From assembly GCF_004364975.1 (NCBI RefSeq), contig NZ_SOBW01000008.1, positions 1,389,200 through 1,453,199 of the forward strand: a DNA stretch of 64,000 nt, written 5' to 3'. The stretch is from Gelidibacter sediminis. Lineage in GTDB: Bacteria; Bacteroidota; Bacteroidia; Flavobacteriales; Flavobacteriaceae. The position numbers and the translations under genes are program-made. Shown piece by piece: positions 17,267 to 28,454 of the stretch; within the stretch, counting starts at the first letter, position 1; each line of letters opens with the position of its first letter. Below the pieces are notes generated by a model, which was not told where the DNA came from, did no database searches, and was given only the letters and a program-made list of their open reading frames with translations.

Positions 17267-18027
17267 CTTTGAATGGTTAGATGGTTAGAATTATTGAGCG
17301 ATTTTCTGCGTTCTTTTAAAAACTCATCTTTAGAAAGTTGTTGGTGGTTAAACACGTATATACAAAGCATGAACAAACCAAGTCCTTGTAGTATATTATG
17401 GAAGCTCTCAAACAACCAAAACTGAACATATACCGTTGTGGTAAAGCTTAAAACATCAGCAAACACAAAACAGCAAACAATAGACAGGAATAGTATAGAT
17501 TGTGACGTTTCCTGACTTAAGTTGACGGCAAAAGCTACAAATCCCATTATTAACAAAGCAATGCCTTTACATACCGCTAAGGTTAAAATGACACTGTCCA
17601 TAAAATTATCCTGGACATTGGAAAACATAGCATACATAAGATAGGCATTAACCAATAGCACGATAATAAGATACCAAGATACTACGCCCTCAAATTTAAT
17701 GTGTTTTAAACTTCCCAATAACACAAAGATCATCATTAAATATGTGCCTAATAGGAATGACTCAGATAGTTTAGTTGATAGGGCAAAATTATCAAACACC
17801 TGAAATATAATACCTAAAAAATAGAGTAGAAATATGGAGAAAAAAACATTCGCCATAAATCGTTGTCTGTAAAAGTATAATGTGAGTAGCGCAGGAATTA
17901 ATAGTAAGGCTATCGCATTGGATAATGGTAACACATTATAGAAATATGCAAGGAAATTGCAGATTACAATAATAGTGAGCAACGTAATTATTGCCCAATT
18001 TGAGAATAAGGCATGCCATCTTTCCAT
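17263..18027 (-). CDS. Multi-pass membrane protein, possibly YhhN-like
   Basis: This is a 254-residue protein with about eight hydrophobic helices covering nearly its whole length and a basic, polar C-terminal tail. Helix 7 contains FVFADVLSF, which recalls the aspartate-bearing helix of YhhN/TMEM86 lysoplasmalogenase-type proteins, but other family residues are not clear, so I leave the function open. The next gene upstream (18355-19113) encodes a protein of the same size, topology and sequence style, probably a paralog. They are separated by 327 bases containing a 21-bp spaced direct repeat. Confidence 0.8.
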   Translation of the reverse strand: MERWHALFSNWAIITLLTIIVICNFLAYFYNVLPLSNAIALLLIPALLTLYFYRQRFMANVFFSIFLLYFLGIIFQVFDNFALSTKLSESFLLGTYLMMIFVLLGSLKHIKFEGVVSWYLIIVLLVNAYLMYAMFSNVQDNFMDSVILTLAVCKGIALLIMGFVAFAVNLSQETSQSILFLSIVCCFVFADVLSFTTTVYVQFWLFESFHNILQGLGLFMLCIYVFNHQQLSKDEFLKERRKSLNNSNHLTIQS

Positions 18028-18354
18028 GGTAGATTTGGGTTAAGTAGGTCCTACAAATATAACAAAAAAACTGAACTTTATCGCCATTATTATGCGTTTC
18101 ATCGAATAAAATGTTAAATTTTAAAGATAAAATGTTAAATCTAATTTGGGCAACACACTGCAAATTCTAACTTGTAACTGATGTGAGTTTGGTAAGCTTT
18201 AAAAGTTAAATGTTGAAGATTGCCTTAAAGAAAGAATGCCAATAAATTAATTTATTGAGGAAACAATTATAGTCTAGAGCATATGAAAGTTATGAGTAAA
18301 TACTTTACCATTTCGATACCTAGCTCGGTATAATCTCAGGAATTTTTGTTGGTA
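18028..18354. other. Intergenic region with a 14-bp repeat on a 21-bp spacing
   Basis: No coding frame is supported here. Two identical copies of ATAAAATGTTAAAT lie at 18106-18119 and 18127-18140, exactly 21 bp (two helical turns) apart. They lie 80-110 bases upstream of the membrane-protein start at 18027. No clear TAnnTTTG element was found next to them. They look like a tandem protein-binding site. Confidence 0.5.
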
Positions 18355-19113
18355 TTAGGAGATCAAGTCTTGGTAAATAGGACCTCTATCATGTTTTTCA
18401 TAACCTAATCTTGATTGCTGGTAGAAAAACCAAAATGCTATAACAAGAAACAGAGAACAACATACGTTTAGAATATTAATATCAGTAATATAAAAATAAG
18501 CCAATTGTATAACTTCAGAAAACACTATAAAAATGGAACCAATAAGCAAATTGATGGATTTTAAATCATCTTTGTGCAAATAGTTGATTAAAGCCACCGT
18601 CAATAAAATCATGACTACGGCATTGTATAAAAATTCCATAAAATATTGTGCATAAGAAAGTCTGTGAAGCGCTGTATCTGTAACTATCACTACGAAAAAC
18701 ACATCCAATACTATCATAATAAAAATATGGAATGGGAATTTTTTAATAATTTCAAAAAAGTCCATTGTTCTTAACATCAACAATATTAAAAATACATAAG
18801 ACAGGATATATAAGGAGTTGACGGTATAATAGAGATAATCTATTTGTACGGCACGCATTTCTGGAAATAGCAAACTCACGAAGTTTATTATTTCAGCGAC
18901 ACAGAAGGTCACTAGAAAGGATAAAAAAAGTGGGCGTTTGTAATTAACGTAATAATAATATAACACGTTAAGAAGAATCAATAACGATACCCTTAAACCA
19001 GCAGCTCCTACTTCTAATTGCATAATTTGAAAAGCTACAAATAGTAGGGACAGCGCAATTAAAACGCTTGATAAAATTCTTTTTATAATCATAAATACTG
19101 CTTGATTATTCAA
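18355..19113 (-). CDS. Multi-pass membrane protein, paralog of the 17263-18027 product
   Basis: This is a 252-residue integral membrane protein with about eight helices and a short polar C-terminus. Helix 7 (GSIFIVFSEVIQLAYF) aligns with FVFADVLSF of the neighbouring protein, and both start with a hydrophobic helix soon after the N-terminus and share overall spacing. That suggests an old duplication and perhaps a distant YhhN-like fold. The ATG at 19113 is used; an internal ATG at M8 (MIIKRIL) at 19092 is also possible and would give a cleaner basic start before the first helix. Function is unknown. Confidence 0.78.
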   Translation of the reverse strand: MNNQAVFMIIKRILSSVLIALSLLFVAFQIMQLEVGAAGLRVSLLILLNVLYYYYVNYKRPLFLSFLVTFCVAEIINFVSLLFPEMRAVQIDYLYYTVNSLYILSYVFLILLMLRTMDFFEIIKKFPFHIFIMIVLDVFFVVIVTDTALHRLSYAQYFMEFLYNAVVMILLTVALINYLHKDDLKSINLLIGSIFIVFSEVIQLAYFYITDINILNVCCSLFLVIAFWFFYQQSRLGYEKHDRGPIYQDLIS

Positions 19114-19198
19114 ATAAACAAGGACAAATATATAAAATTTTACATATAAACCGAAAAGATAGACACTTAATCGATAAAATCATCAATTATGTAAGTAA

Positions 19199-21313
<2,115 letters not shown>

Positions 21314-21340
21314 CTATCATCTTATAATTTAAAAAAGTCT

Positions 21341-22066
21341 ATGATCCTCGAAATTTGCGCCTCCAATTACCAATCAGCCATCAATGCAGAGGCGGCCGGT
21401 GCGCACCGTATTGAATTGTGTTCTGAATTAGCCGTTGGAGGTGTTACCCCCTCTTATGGATTACTAAAACAGGTTATGCAGAAACTTACAATTCCTGTAT
21501 TTGTACTTATCAGACCTCGAAGTGGTGATTTTAATTATTCCGAAGCAGATTTTGGAATAATGAAACAGGATATTCAATTGTGCAAAGAATTGGGCTGTCA
21601 AGGTATCGTTTCTGGGGTTTTAAATCCCGACAACAGTATTGATATAGACCGCACAAAAGAACTCATAGCATTAGCAAGACCAATGAAGTTTACCTTTCAT
21701 CGCGCATTTGATTGGACGCCAAACCCGTTTGAAGCCTTGGATACACTGATTGATTTAAAGGTGGATCGCATCCTCACTTCAGGCCAGTGTAGTTCAGCTG
21801 AAAAAGGTATTTTAATCTTAAATCAATTGCAGAAATTGGCGCAGGGCAAGCTGATTATTTTACCAGGATCAGGAATTAACCCAAATAATGTATTAATTTT
21901 TAAAGGCGCCGGATTCTCAGAAGTACATTGTTCTGCCGTACTTTCGCCAGATGTACCAACCAGCCCACCACTGCCAATGAACACTCAAAAACTTTTAAAT
22001 GATGGGCAAGAAATGGCTTCCAATCCTGAAGTAATGATTTCCATATTGCAACGAATCAATGATTAA
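21341..22066 (+). CDS. cutC: CutC family protein
   Basis: This is a TIM-barrel protein of 241 residues, starting MILEICASNYQSAINAEAAGA, the standard CutC N-terminus. Other family motifs are RIELCSELAVGGVTPS, VLIRPRSGDF, TFHRAFDW and LPGSGIN. CutC was first linked to copper homeostasis, but its biochemical role is still unclear, so I give no reaction. A frame extension to 21254 exists but lies upstream of the predicted promoter. It overlaps the beta-mannosidase gene by 8 bases; the pairing of CutC with glycoside hydrolases is common in Bacteroidota. Confidence 0.93.
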   Translation: MILEICASNYQSAINAEAAGAHRIELCSELAVGGVTPSYGLLKQVMQKLTIPVFVLIRPRSGDFNYSEADFGIMKQDIQLCKELGCQGIVSGVLNPDNSIDIDRTKELIALARPMKFTFHRAFDWTPNPFEALDTLIDLKVDRILTSGQCSSAEKGILILNQLQKLAQGKLIILPGSGINPNNVLIFKGAGFSEVHCSAVLSPDVPTSPPLPMNTQKLLNDGQEMASNPEVMISILQRIND

Positions 22067-24536
22067 CCGTTTATTTTTTATTGCCCTTGTAGTATTATGT
22101 TGTGGATGTCAGCATAAGGATATGCCAGACACCATTGCCTTAGTTAACAATTGGCAGTTTAAAAACTATACGGATTCTACTTGGTCCAAAGCGAGTGTAC
22201 CGGGAAATATCCATTCTGACCTTTTGAGAAATAATTTTATTAAAGATCCATTTATAGGCAGCAATGCTTTGGAATTACAGTGGATTTCAGATACGGACTG
22301 GGAATACCGTACAGAATTCCAACTTGATAATGCAACATTAAGTAAAAAACATGTTGAACTTACTTTTGAAGGTCTGGACACCTACGCTACGGTCTATTTA
22401 AATGACAGTATCATTCTGAAATCGAATAACGCTTTTCGGACATTTAAAATAGACGTCACTAAATTGCTGAGAAAGGATAATTATTTACACATCATATTTG
22501 AAAAAACGTCAACTTATGAAACCTTGGCAAAAGCCAAATTACCCTATGAACTCCCAGAAGGCAATCGTATATTTACCAGAAAGGCTCAATTTCAATATGG
22601 CTGGGATTGGGGACCCGTACTCAACACCTCTGGAATCTGGAGACCTATAACTCTTTCTTCTTGGAATGATTTTAAAATTCGTAATGCGTATATTGAACAA
22701 ACTGAACTTTCAGAGGACCTTGCTACTTTTCGAGTCGATTTAGAAGTTTCTTCAACCCTTCAAGACCCTATTTCGTACGAAATTTACATTAATGACACCC
22801 TGAACGCTGAAGTTTTAACAACAAACCCTTCTGAAATAAACTTTCAAATTGAAAACCCAACCTTATGGTGGCCACACAACATAGGCACACCTTATTTGTA
22901 TGATATTAAAATCATCGCTAAAAAAAACAGAACCGTACTTGATACTATTTCTATAAAAAAAGGTATCCGAACCATTGAACTTATTACCGAAAAAGACAGC
23001 ATCGGTCAATCATTTTATTTTAAAGTGAATGGTGTAGACGTTTTCATGAAAGGTTCTAATTATATTCCGCAACACAGTTTACAAGATCAGGTATCACCTG
23101 CCCATTATGAACAACTCATCCAGAACGTGGTTGATGCCAATATGAACATGCTTCGAGTTTGGGGTGGCGGCATATATGAGGACGATTTGTTTTATGATCT
23201 TTGCGATGAAAAAGGCATTTTAGTTTGGCAAGATTTCATGTTTGCTTGCGCCATGTATCCCGGTGACACGGAATTTTTAGAAAATCTAAAACAAGAAGCG
23301 ATAGACAATGTAAAACGCCTGCGCAACCATGTTTCTATTGCGCTATGGTGTGGAAATAACGAAATTAATGAGGCTTGGCATAATTGGGGCTGGCAACGAG
23401 GACGTTCAGCCGAAGAGAAAACTGAAATTTGGGACAATTATTTGAAGGTTTTTGACACCCTGCTTCCTAATATTGTAAAATCACACACAAACACTGATTA
23501 TTGGGAGAGCTCGCCAAAATACGGACGCCTGAACCCGTTATATAAAACAGAAGGAGACGCCCACGATTGGTGGCTTTGGCACAGTGGCTATCCGTTTGAA
23601 CATCTGGAAGAAAACGTACCGCGGTTTATGAGCGAATTTGGATTTCAAGGTTTTCCAAGCCATGAAGTGATGCGCTATATAAATCAATCGGAAGCGATTA
23701 GCATGTCATCTATCGGGTTTATGTCCCATCAAAAACATAATCGTGGTTTTGAATTGATAAAGGAATACATGCAGCGTGACTTTCCTGTTCCTAATCAGCC
23801 CGAAGATTATGTTTACATGAGTCAGTTGTTACAAGCTTACGGAATGACCAAAGGACTTGAGGCGCACAGGCGCGCTAGACCCTATACCATGGGTACTTTA
23901 TATTGGCAGCTCAATGACGTTTGGCCCTCCGTATCTTGGTCAAGCCTTGACCATTTTGGCAATTGGAAAGCCCTACATTATTTTACGAAGAAAGCATTCA
24001 AAAATGTATTGATTTCTTCTCACACTCAAAACGATACCTTAAAAACTTACGTCATCAATGACATGCCTCATCCTTTACAAGGTGAACTGCATATACAAAT
24101 TAAAGATTTTAACGGGCATGAATTATGGTCGAAAAAGAGCACTATTGATGTTGCAAAAAATAGCAGTGAAGTGAAACATGTTTTAGATTTAAAACACTTA
24201 GAATTTGATTATAGCAGCATTATTATTGTGTCCTCATTTAATAATGAAACTTCCTATTATTATTTAGAAAGCCCTAAAAACTTAAAATTAAAGAAGGAGG
24301 AAATCAAGAAGCGAATTACTAAGACAGAATCAGGTTTTACCGTAGAAATGACTTCGAAAACCCTGCAGAAAGGAGTGTTTTTGCACACCTCGGAACAAGG
24401 ACATTTTAGCGACAATTTTTTCGATCTACTCCCAAACCAAATCCATCAGATTGATTTCAAAACTGACGCAACAACCCTGAAAGATTTAAAAATTAAAACA
24501 CTTAATGATTTTATTGATGTTGAAGAAAATTTATAA
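22059..24536 (+). CDS. GH2 beta-mannosidase, lipoprotein
   Basis: This enzyme releases terminal mannose from beta-mannosides. The 825-residue protein begins with a lipoprotein signal (MINRLFFIALVVLCCGC). A sugar-binding jelly-roll (about 30-205), an Ig-like domain and a TIM barrel (about 310-650) follow in GH2 order. The acid/base glutamate is E435 in CGNNEINE, and the nucleophile is E526 in FMSEFGFQGFPS. The stretch with WGGGIYEDD and WQDFMFACAMYP is typical of beta-mannosidases rather than beta-galactosidases. It is coupled to cutC by an 8-base overlap and converges on prmC, whose stop is one base away. It is probably attached to the periplasmic face of a membrane. Confidence 0.92.
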   Translation: MINRLFFIALVVLCCGCQHKDMPDTIALVNNWQFKNYTDSTWSKASVPGNIHSDLLRNNFIKDPFIGSNALELQWISDTDWEYRTEFQLDNATLSKKHVELTFEGLDTYATVYLNDSIILKSNNAFRTFKIDVTKLLRKDNYLHIIFEKTSTYETLAKAKLPYELPEGNRIFTRKAQFQYGWDWGPVLNTSGIWRPITLSSWNDFKIRNAYIEQTELSEDLATFRVDLEVSSTLQDPISYEIYINDTLNAEVLTTNPSEINFQIENPTLWWPHNIGTPYLYDIKIIAKKNRTVLDTISIKKGIRTIELITEKDSIGQSFYFKVNGVDVFMKGSNYIPQHSLQDQVSPAHYEQLIQNVVDANMNMLRVWGGGIYEDDLFYDLCDEKGILVWQDFMFACAMYPGDTEFLENLKQEAIDNVKRLRNHVSIALWCGNNEINEAWHNWGWQRGRSAEEKTEIWDNYLKVFDTLLPNIVKSHTNTDYWESSPKYGRLNPLYKTEGDAHDWWLWHSGYPFEHLEENVPRFMSEFGFQGFPSHEVMRYINQSEAISMSSIGFMSHQKHNRGFELIKEYMQRDFPVPNQPEDYVYMSQLLQAYGMTKGLEAHRRARPYTMGTLYWQLNDVWPSVSWSSLDHFGNWKALHYFTKKAFKNVLISSHTQNDTLKTYVINDMPHPLQGELHIQIKDFNGHELWSKKSTIDVAKNSSEVKHVLDLKHLEFDYSSIIIVSSFNNETSYYYLESPKNLKLKKEEIKKRITKTESGFTVEMTSKTLQKGVFLHTSEQGHFSDNFFDLLPNQIHQIDFKTDATTLKDLKIKTLNDFIDVEENL

Positions 24537-25409
24537 TTAGGTTTTTTTGACACCAGATACCATTCGGTCGTTCCCAAACATGTCCTTTTTAAGTATAACA
24601 TTCTCAAATCCTGATTGTTTAAGTAATGCTACCATCTCATCTCCTAAATATTGGTTGATTTCAAAAAATAGTCGTCCATTTTTCTTGAGATACTTGTTGG
24701 AAAATTCAGTAATGGCAGAATAGAAAATAAGCGCATCGTCATCTTCCACATAAAGTGCCAAGGCTGGTTCATGTTTTAATACGTTGGCATCCATCTCTGC
24801 CTTTTCCAATTCCCTAACATAGGGAGGATTTGAAACAATGACATCAAAAAAAGAATGGTCAACTGCTAAGTCAGTCTTATGGTGTTTCCAATTGAGGATA
24901 TCAAACTCCATAAACTGTGTTTGAACCCCGTTTAATTTAGCGTTTATTTTAGCTACATCCAATGCCTTTTTACTAACATCCATCGCATATACAGTGGCAT
25001 CTTGATGGTGTTTTGCCAAGGAGATGGCAATGCACCCAGTTCCCGTACCAATATCCAAAATAGAAATCGCATCCATTCTATCGGTTGTTTCTGTAACCCA
25101 TCGCACCAATTCTTCGGTTTCTGGTCTAGGTATTAATGTGTTTTCATTAACCTTAAACGGAAGTCCGTAAAATTCTGTAGCCCCAATAATGTATTGAATA
25201 GGCTCATGTTTTTTGAGTCGCTTAATGGCGTTATCAAACTTATCATACTTCTTTCCGGAAATGGACGCGTAAAGATTCAAAGGAACTTCAAAACCTTTCA
25301 GTTTTAAAAAACATTCAGACAATAAATTAAAAAATGACTGTATTTCTGTTTCTGGATAGTCGTTTTCTAATGACGCATAAAAATGATCTCGTAGTGTTTT
25401 TAATAGCAT
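24537..25409 (-). CDS. prmC: Peptide chain release factor N5-glutamine methyltransferase PrmC
   Basis: PrmC methylates the GGQ glutamine of release factors RF1 and RF2, using S-adenosylmethionine. The SAM-binding motif ILDIGTGTGCIAISLA and the catalytic NPPYV (in DVIVSNPPYV) are both present after an N-terminal helical domain. Length is 290 residues with the start at 25409. The open frame reaches 25430, but starting at 25409 gives a one-base TAATG overlap with the upstream acetyltransferase gene, typical of coupled translation, and a family-like N-terminus MLLKTLRDHF. Confidence 0.95.
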   Translation of the reverse strand: MLLKTLRDHFYASLENDYPETEIQSFFNLLSECFLKLKGFEVPLNLYASISGKKYDKFDNAIKRLKKHEPIQYIIGATEFYGLPFKVNENTLIPRPETEELVRWVTETTDRMDAISILDIGTGTGCIAISLAKHHQDATVYAMDVSKKALDVAKINAKLNGVQTQFMEFDILNWKHHKTDLAVDHSFFDVIVSNPPYVRELEKAEMDANVLKHEPALALYVEDDDALIFYSAITEFSNKYLKKNGRLFFEINQYLGDEMVALLKQSGFENVILKKDMFGNDRMVSGVKKT

Positions 25410-25900
25410 TATAAAGTTTTTATCATCCAAACATTACAAGAATAATGTCCTGTGTCTCCTAATGGGCCATCCAAATTCTTGAAACCAGATTTAGCGTAAA
25501 GTTTTGTGGCATCTTTCATATACGGCAAAGTTTCTAAATAGCATTTTTCATAGCCAAGAGATTTCGCCTTTTCTAGGCACACTTCCATCATCTTAGCGCC
25601 ATACCCCTTACCTCTAGCCTCGGGTAAAAAATACATTTTTTGCAGCTCACAAATAGAGCCTTCAAAGTTTTGGAGGGGCGCAACACCGGCACCTCCTATA
25701 ACTTTGCCGTTACCATGTATCACAAAATAGGCACTGTCATCCTTGGCATACGTAGCTGTCATCATATCTAGCGCTTTATCAGCATAAGCAGTTCCCACTT
25801 TTGGGACTCCCATTTCAATCAATACAGTACGAATAACCTTTGCAACCTGTGCATCATCTTTCGTTTTAATTTCTCTGATAAGGAAAGCTGCTTTGCTCAC
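25409..25900 (-). CDS. GNAT family N-acetyltransferase
   Basis: This is a 163-residue single-domain acetyltransferase. The acetyl-CoA pyrophosphate loop is visible as PEARGKGYGAKMME, preceded by the substrate-strand region GGAGVAPL and followed by YLETLPYMKDATKLYAKSGF, the usual beta5-alpha4 pattern. The acceptor substrate is unknown. It is the first gene of a two-gene minus-strand unit with prmC (one-base overlap) and diverges from ribD, only 36 bases away. A promoter for this direction was not recognised. Confidence 0.92.
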   Translation of the reverse strand: MSKAAFLIREIKTKDDAQVAKVIRTVLIEMGVPKVGTAYADKALDMMTATYAKDDSAYFVIHGNGKVIGGAGVAPLQNFEGSICELQKMYFLPEARGKGYGAKMMEVCLEKAKSLGYEKCYLETLPYMKDATKLYAKSGFKNLDGPLGDTGHYSCNVWMIKTL

Positions 25901-25910
25901 GATATTATGT

Positions 25911-25935
25911 TATTTTTGTCCCGATAATTTTCGGG
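25911..25935 (+). promoter_or_regulatory. ribD promoter -7 element and adjoining small inverted repeat
   Basis: TATTTTTG (25911-25918) is an exact TAnnTTTG. Directly after it lies CCCGATAATTTTCGGG (25920-25935), an inverted repeat with 5-bp arms that ends one base before the ribD GTG start. The transcript start would fall inside or just before the repeat. No FMN riboswitch fits in this space. Confidence 0.5.
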
Positions 25936-25936
25936 A

Positions 25937-26989
25937 GTGAATATACATGAAAAATACATAAAACGCTGCATAGACATTGGCAAAAATGGTTTGGGCACAA
26001 CAGCTCCTAATCCTATGGTGGGATGCGTTATTGTTCACGACCACAAGATAATTGGAGAGGGCTACACAAGTCCCTATGGAGGCGCTCATGCTGAAGTAAA
26101 TGCTATAAACAGCGTTAAAAATCTAGCGCTACTCTCATCTGCAACACTGTATGTTACTTTAGAACCTTGCTCCCATTTTGGTAAAACACCACCCTGCGCT
26201 GATGCAATAATAAAATATCATATTCCTAAGGTCGTAATTGGCACCATTGACACCCACAGTAAAGTTGGCGGTAAAGGTGTGGAGAAACTCAAATTTTCTG
26301 GATGCGATGTGATTGTTGGGGTTTTGGAGGACGAAGTAAAATTACATCACAAACGCTTTTTTACATTTCATAATAAGAAACGCCCTTACATCATTTTAAA
26401 ATGGGCAGAAACGGCGGATGGTTTTATCGCACCACAAACTAAAAGTGAAAAGAAACCAGTTTGGATTACCAATCCTATATCTAGACAATTGGTTCATAAA
26501 TGGCGCGCTGAAGAACACGCTATTTTAGTGGGGACCAATACCGTCTTAGAGGACAATCCGAGTTTAACGGTAAGAGATTGGACAGGTAAAAATCCTACAC
26601 GCGTGGTTTTGGACAAGCAGTTAAGGATTCCAAAAGATTTGAGTATATATGACAACCAAGCACACACCATCATAATTTCAGATAAAGAGTCTGCCGAAGT
26701 TGTTCAAACTGGCAACACAGTATTTAAACACATAAATTGGAATTTAAAAAACACCATTGCACAACAAATTTGCGATGTGCTATTTGACAATGACATCAAT
26801 TCCGTAATCATTGAAGGTGGATGCCAAACCTTGCAAACTTTTATAAATGAAGGCTTATGGGATGAAGCGCGCGTATTTACAGGTCCTACAACTTTTGGCT
26901 CAGGAACTAAAGCGCCACAATGCATGGGTAAACTACTATCAGAAGAAACTATATTAGACGATAATTTAAAAATTTTTGTAAATGATTAA
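25937..26989 (+). CDS. ribD: Bifunctional riboflavin biosynthesis protein RibD
   Basis: RibD deaminates and then reduces the pyrimidine intermediate of riboflavin synthesis. The deaminase domain (about 1-145) has the zinc and catalytic motifs HAEVNAI and PCSHFGKTPPCADAI. The reductase domain (about 146-350) has the strand ILKWAETADGFIA and the NADPH-site IIEGGCQTLQTFI. The start is a GTG (25937), since the N-terminus MNIHEKYIKRC matches the family and no ATG fits. A GA-rich GGGA precedes it. It overlaps the HAD hydrolase gene by 8 bases and is first in a four-gene overlapping run. Confidence 0.96.
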   Translation: MNIHEKYIKRCIDIGKNGLGTTAPNPMVGCVIVHDHKIIGEGYTSPYGGAHAEVNAINSVKNLALLSSATLYVTLEPCSHFGKTPPCADAIIKYHIPKVVIGTIDTHSKVGGKGVEKLKFSGCDVIVGVLEDEVKLHHKRFFTFHNKKRPYIILKWAETADGFIAPQTKSEKKPVWITNPISRQLVHKWRAEEHAILVGTNTVLEDNPSLTVRDWTGKNPTRVVLDKQLRIPKDLSIYDNQAHTIIISDKESAEVVQTGNTVFKHINWNLKNTIAQQICDVLFDNDINSVIIEGGCQTLQTFINEGLWDEARVFTGPTTFGSGTKAPQCMGKLLSEETILDDNLKIFVND

Positions 26990-27593
26990 AAATTTAATTT
27001 TTGATTTTGGTGATGTGTTTATCAACCTCGACAAAAATGGCGCCATGGAAAGGGCTCTCAATTTATTTGGAATGGACACGCTATCAGAAGAAATTAACGC
27101 CATAAACATCCTGTACGAACAAGGATTAATGTCTACAGAAGAATTTGTAGAATTCTATATGGACAACTTTCCTCATCTTGATGAAGATGAGATTGTGGGC
27201 ACTTGGAATTATATCTTAAGAGATTTTCCAAACCATAGATTGGAATATGTACAACAATTGGCCTCCGAGAAGAAGTACAAATTAATTTTATTGAGCAATA
27301 CCAATGAATTGCACATCAATTGGATAAAAGAAAATGTGGGCTTTTTTGAAGAATTTAAGGCGCATTTTGACGCCTTCTACCTGTCTCACGAAATTCAATT
27401 GCGCAAACCAAACCCTAACATCTACGAGTTTGTTCTAAATGAAAACAATTTAAAAGCGGAGGAATCCTTGTTTATTGATGATACTGAAGAAAATATCATT
27501 TCAGCTGCCAAATTAGGCATCCATACCTGGCATATCAACCCGGAAACTGACGACATTACTTCATTGTTCTCAACCAAAAGCGAGTTGTTTTGA
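26982..27593 (+). CDS. HAD-superfamily hydrolase
   Basis: This is a 203-residue haloacid dehalogenase-like phosphatase. The nucleophile motif is IFDFGDVFINLD (first aspartate D9). Motif II is LLSNTNE, the motif III lysine is in EIQLRKPNPNIYEF, and motif IV is FIDDTEENI. The DFG form of motif I, without the usual second aspartate two residues on, is the variant also seen in YihX-type sugar-phosphate phosphatases, so the substrate is open. The start overlaps ribD by 8 bases. In many bacteria a HAD enzyme supplies the missing dephosphorylation step of riboflavin synthesis, so this one is a reasonable but unproven candidate. Confidence 0.92.
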   Translation: MIKNLIFDFGDVFINLDKNGAMERALNLFGMDTLSEEINAINILYEQGLMSTEEFVEFYMDNFPHLDEDEIVGTWNYILRDFPNHRLEYVQQLASEKKYKLILLSNTNELHINWIKENVGFFEEFKAHFDAFYLSHEIQLRKPNPNIYEFVLNENNLKAEESLFIDDTEENIISAAKLGIHTWHINPETDDITSLFSTKSELF

Positions 27594-28453
27594 CATATCT
27601 AATTCTCAGTGTTGCAGCATCCGTACTTATTGTAGTCATTTTTAAACTGCTGCAAAAATTTGAGGTCAACACTTTTCAAACCATCGTAGTTAATTATTTG
27701 GTAGCCTTTGGTTTTGGAATAAGCGCCAATACAAGTGCTATAGGGGTTGCTGACGTATTTGAAGCCAAATGGTTTTATGGCAGTGTGATTGTTGGCGCTA
27801 TGTTTATTGGCCTTTTCAATCTAATGGCCTGGACGGCTCAAAAGAACGGGCTTTCAGTAGTGTCAGTTGCTTCAAAAATGAGTGTGATTATTCCCATTGT
27901 TTTTGGGATATTTTTGTATCAAGAAAGTGTCGGTTATCAAAAAATTATCGGAATTATTTTAGCATTGCTATCGGTTTATATGGTTTCTGTAAAATCAAAA
28001 ACCAGCATCAACTTTAAAAAAAACCTATTACTACCGCTGTTACTCTTCTTCGGCTCCGGAATTAGTGATACTTATATTAACTACCTTCAGAATACGGCCA
28101 TTTCAGAAGATAACATTCCGTTGTTCTTAGCTTGTGTATTCGGTTTTGCAGGCAGCATAGGCCTCATCATCTTAGCCATTAAGAAATTCCGTAATGAGAT
28201 TCAACTGGATGCGAAAAGCATTGTGGGAGGCCTCATTTTAGGCTTAACCAATTATGCATCCTTGTATTATGTGATCAAGTCTCTACAATTACCTAATATG
28301 GAAAGTTCGACGTTTTTTACCTTAAATAATGTTGCCATCGTAATGGCGTCAACACTTACTGGACTTTGGGTTTTTAAAGAGCATTTGACCAAGAAGAATT
28401 GGATAGGGATTGGAATGGCCCTCATTGCCATATTTTTAGTAACTTTTGCCTGA
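27590..28453 (+). CDS. EamA/DMT-family transporter
   Basis: This is a 287-residue inner-membrane protein with ten hydrophobic helices arranged as two five-helix EamA repeats, with MSVIIPIVFGIFLYQE in repeat one and NVAIVMASTLTGLWVFKE in repeat two. These are the classic drug/metabolite transporter signatures that end each repeat with a conserved glutamate. The start is a TTG overlapping the stop of the HAD gene by four bases; no ATG is available before the first helix. The substrate is unknown, and association with ribD may be simple co-expression. Confidence 0.9.
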   Translation: MTYLILSVAASVLIVVIFKLLQKFEVNTFQTIVVNYLVAFGFGISANTSAIGVADVFEAKWFYGSVIVGAMFIGLFNLMAWTAQKNGLSVVSVASKMSVIIPIVFGIFLYQESVGYQKIIGIILALLSVYMVSVKSKTSINFKKNLLLPLLLFFGSGISDTYINYLQNTAISEDNIPLFLACVFGFAGSIGLIILAIKKFRNEIQLDAKSIVGGLILGLTNYASLYYVIKSLQLPNMESSTFFTLNNVAIVMASTLTGLWVFKEHLTKKNWIGIGMALIAIFLVTFA

Positions 28454-28454
28454 A

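Noticed and set aside
25900..25937. FMN riboswitch upstream of ribD
   Set aside because: Only 36 bases separate the divergent genes, far too short for the RFN element.
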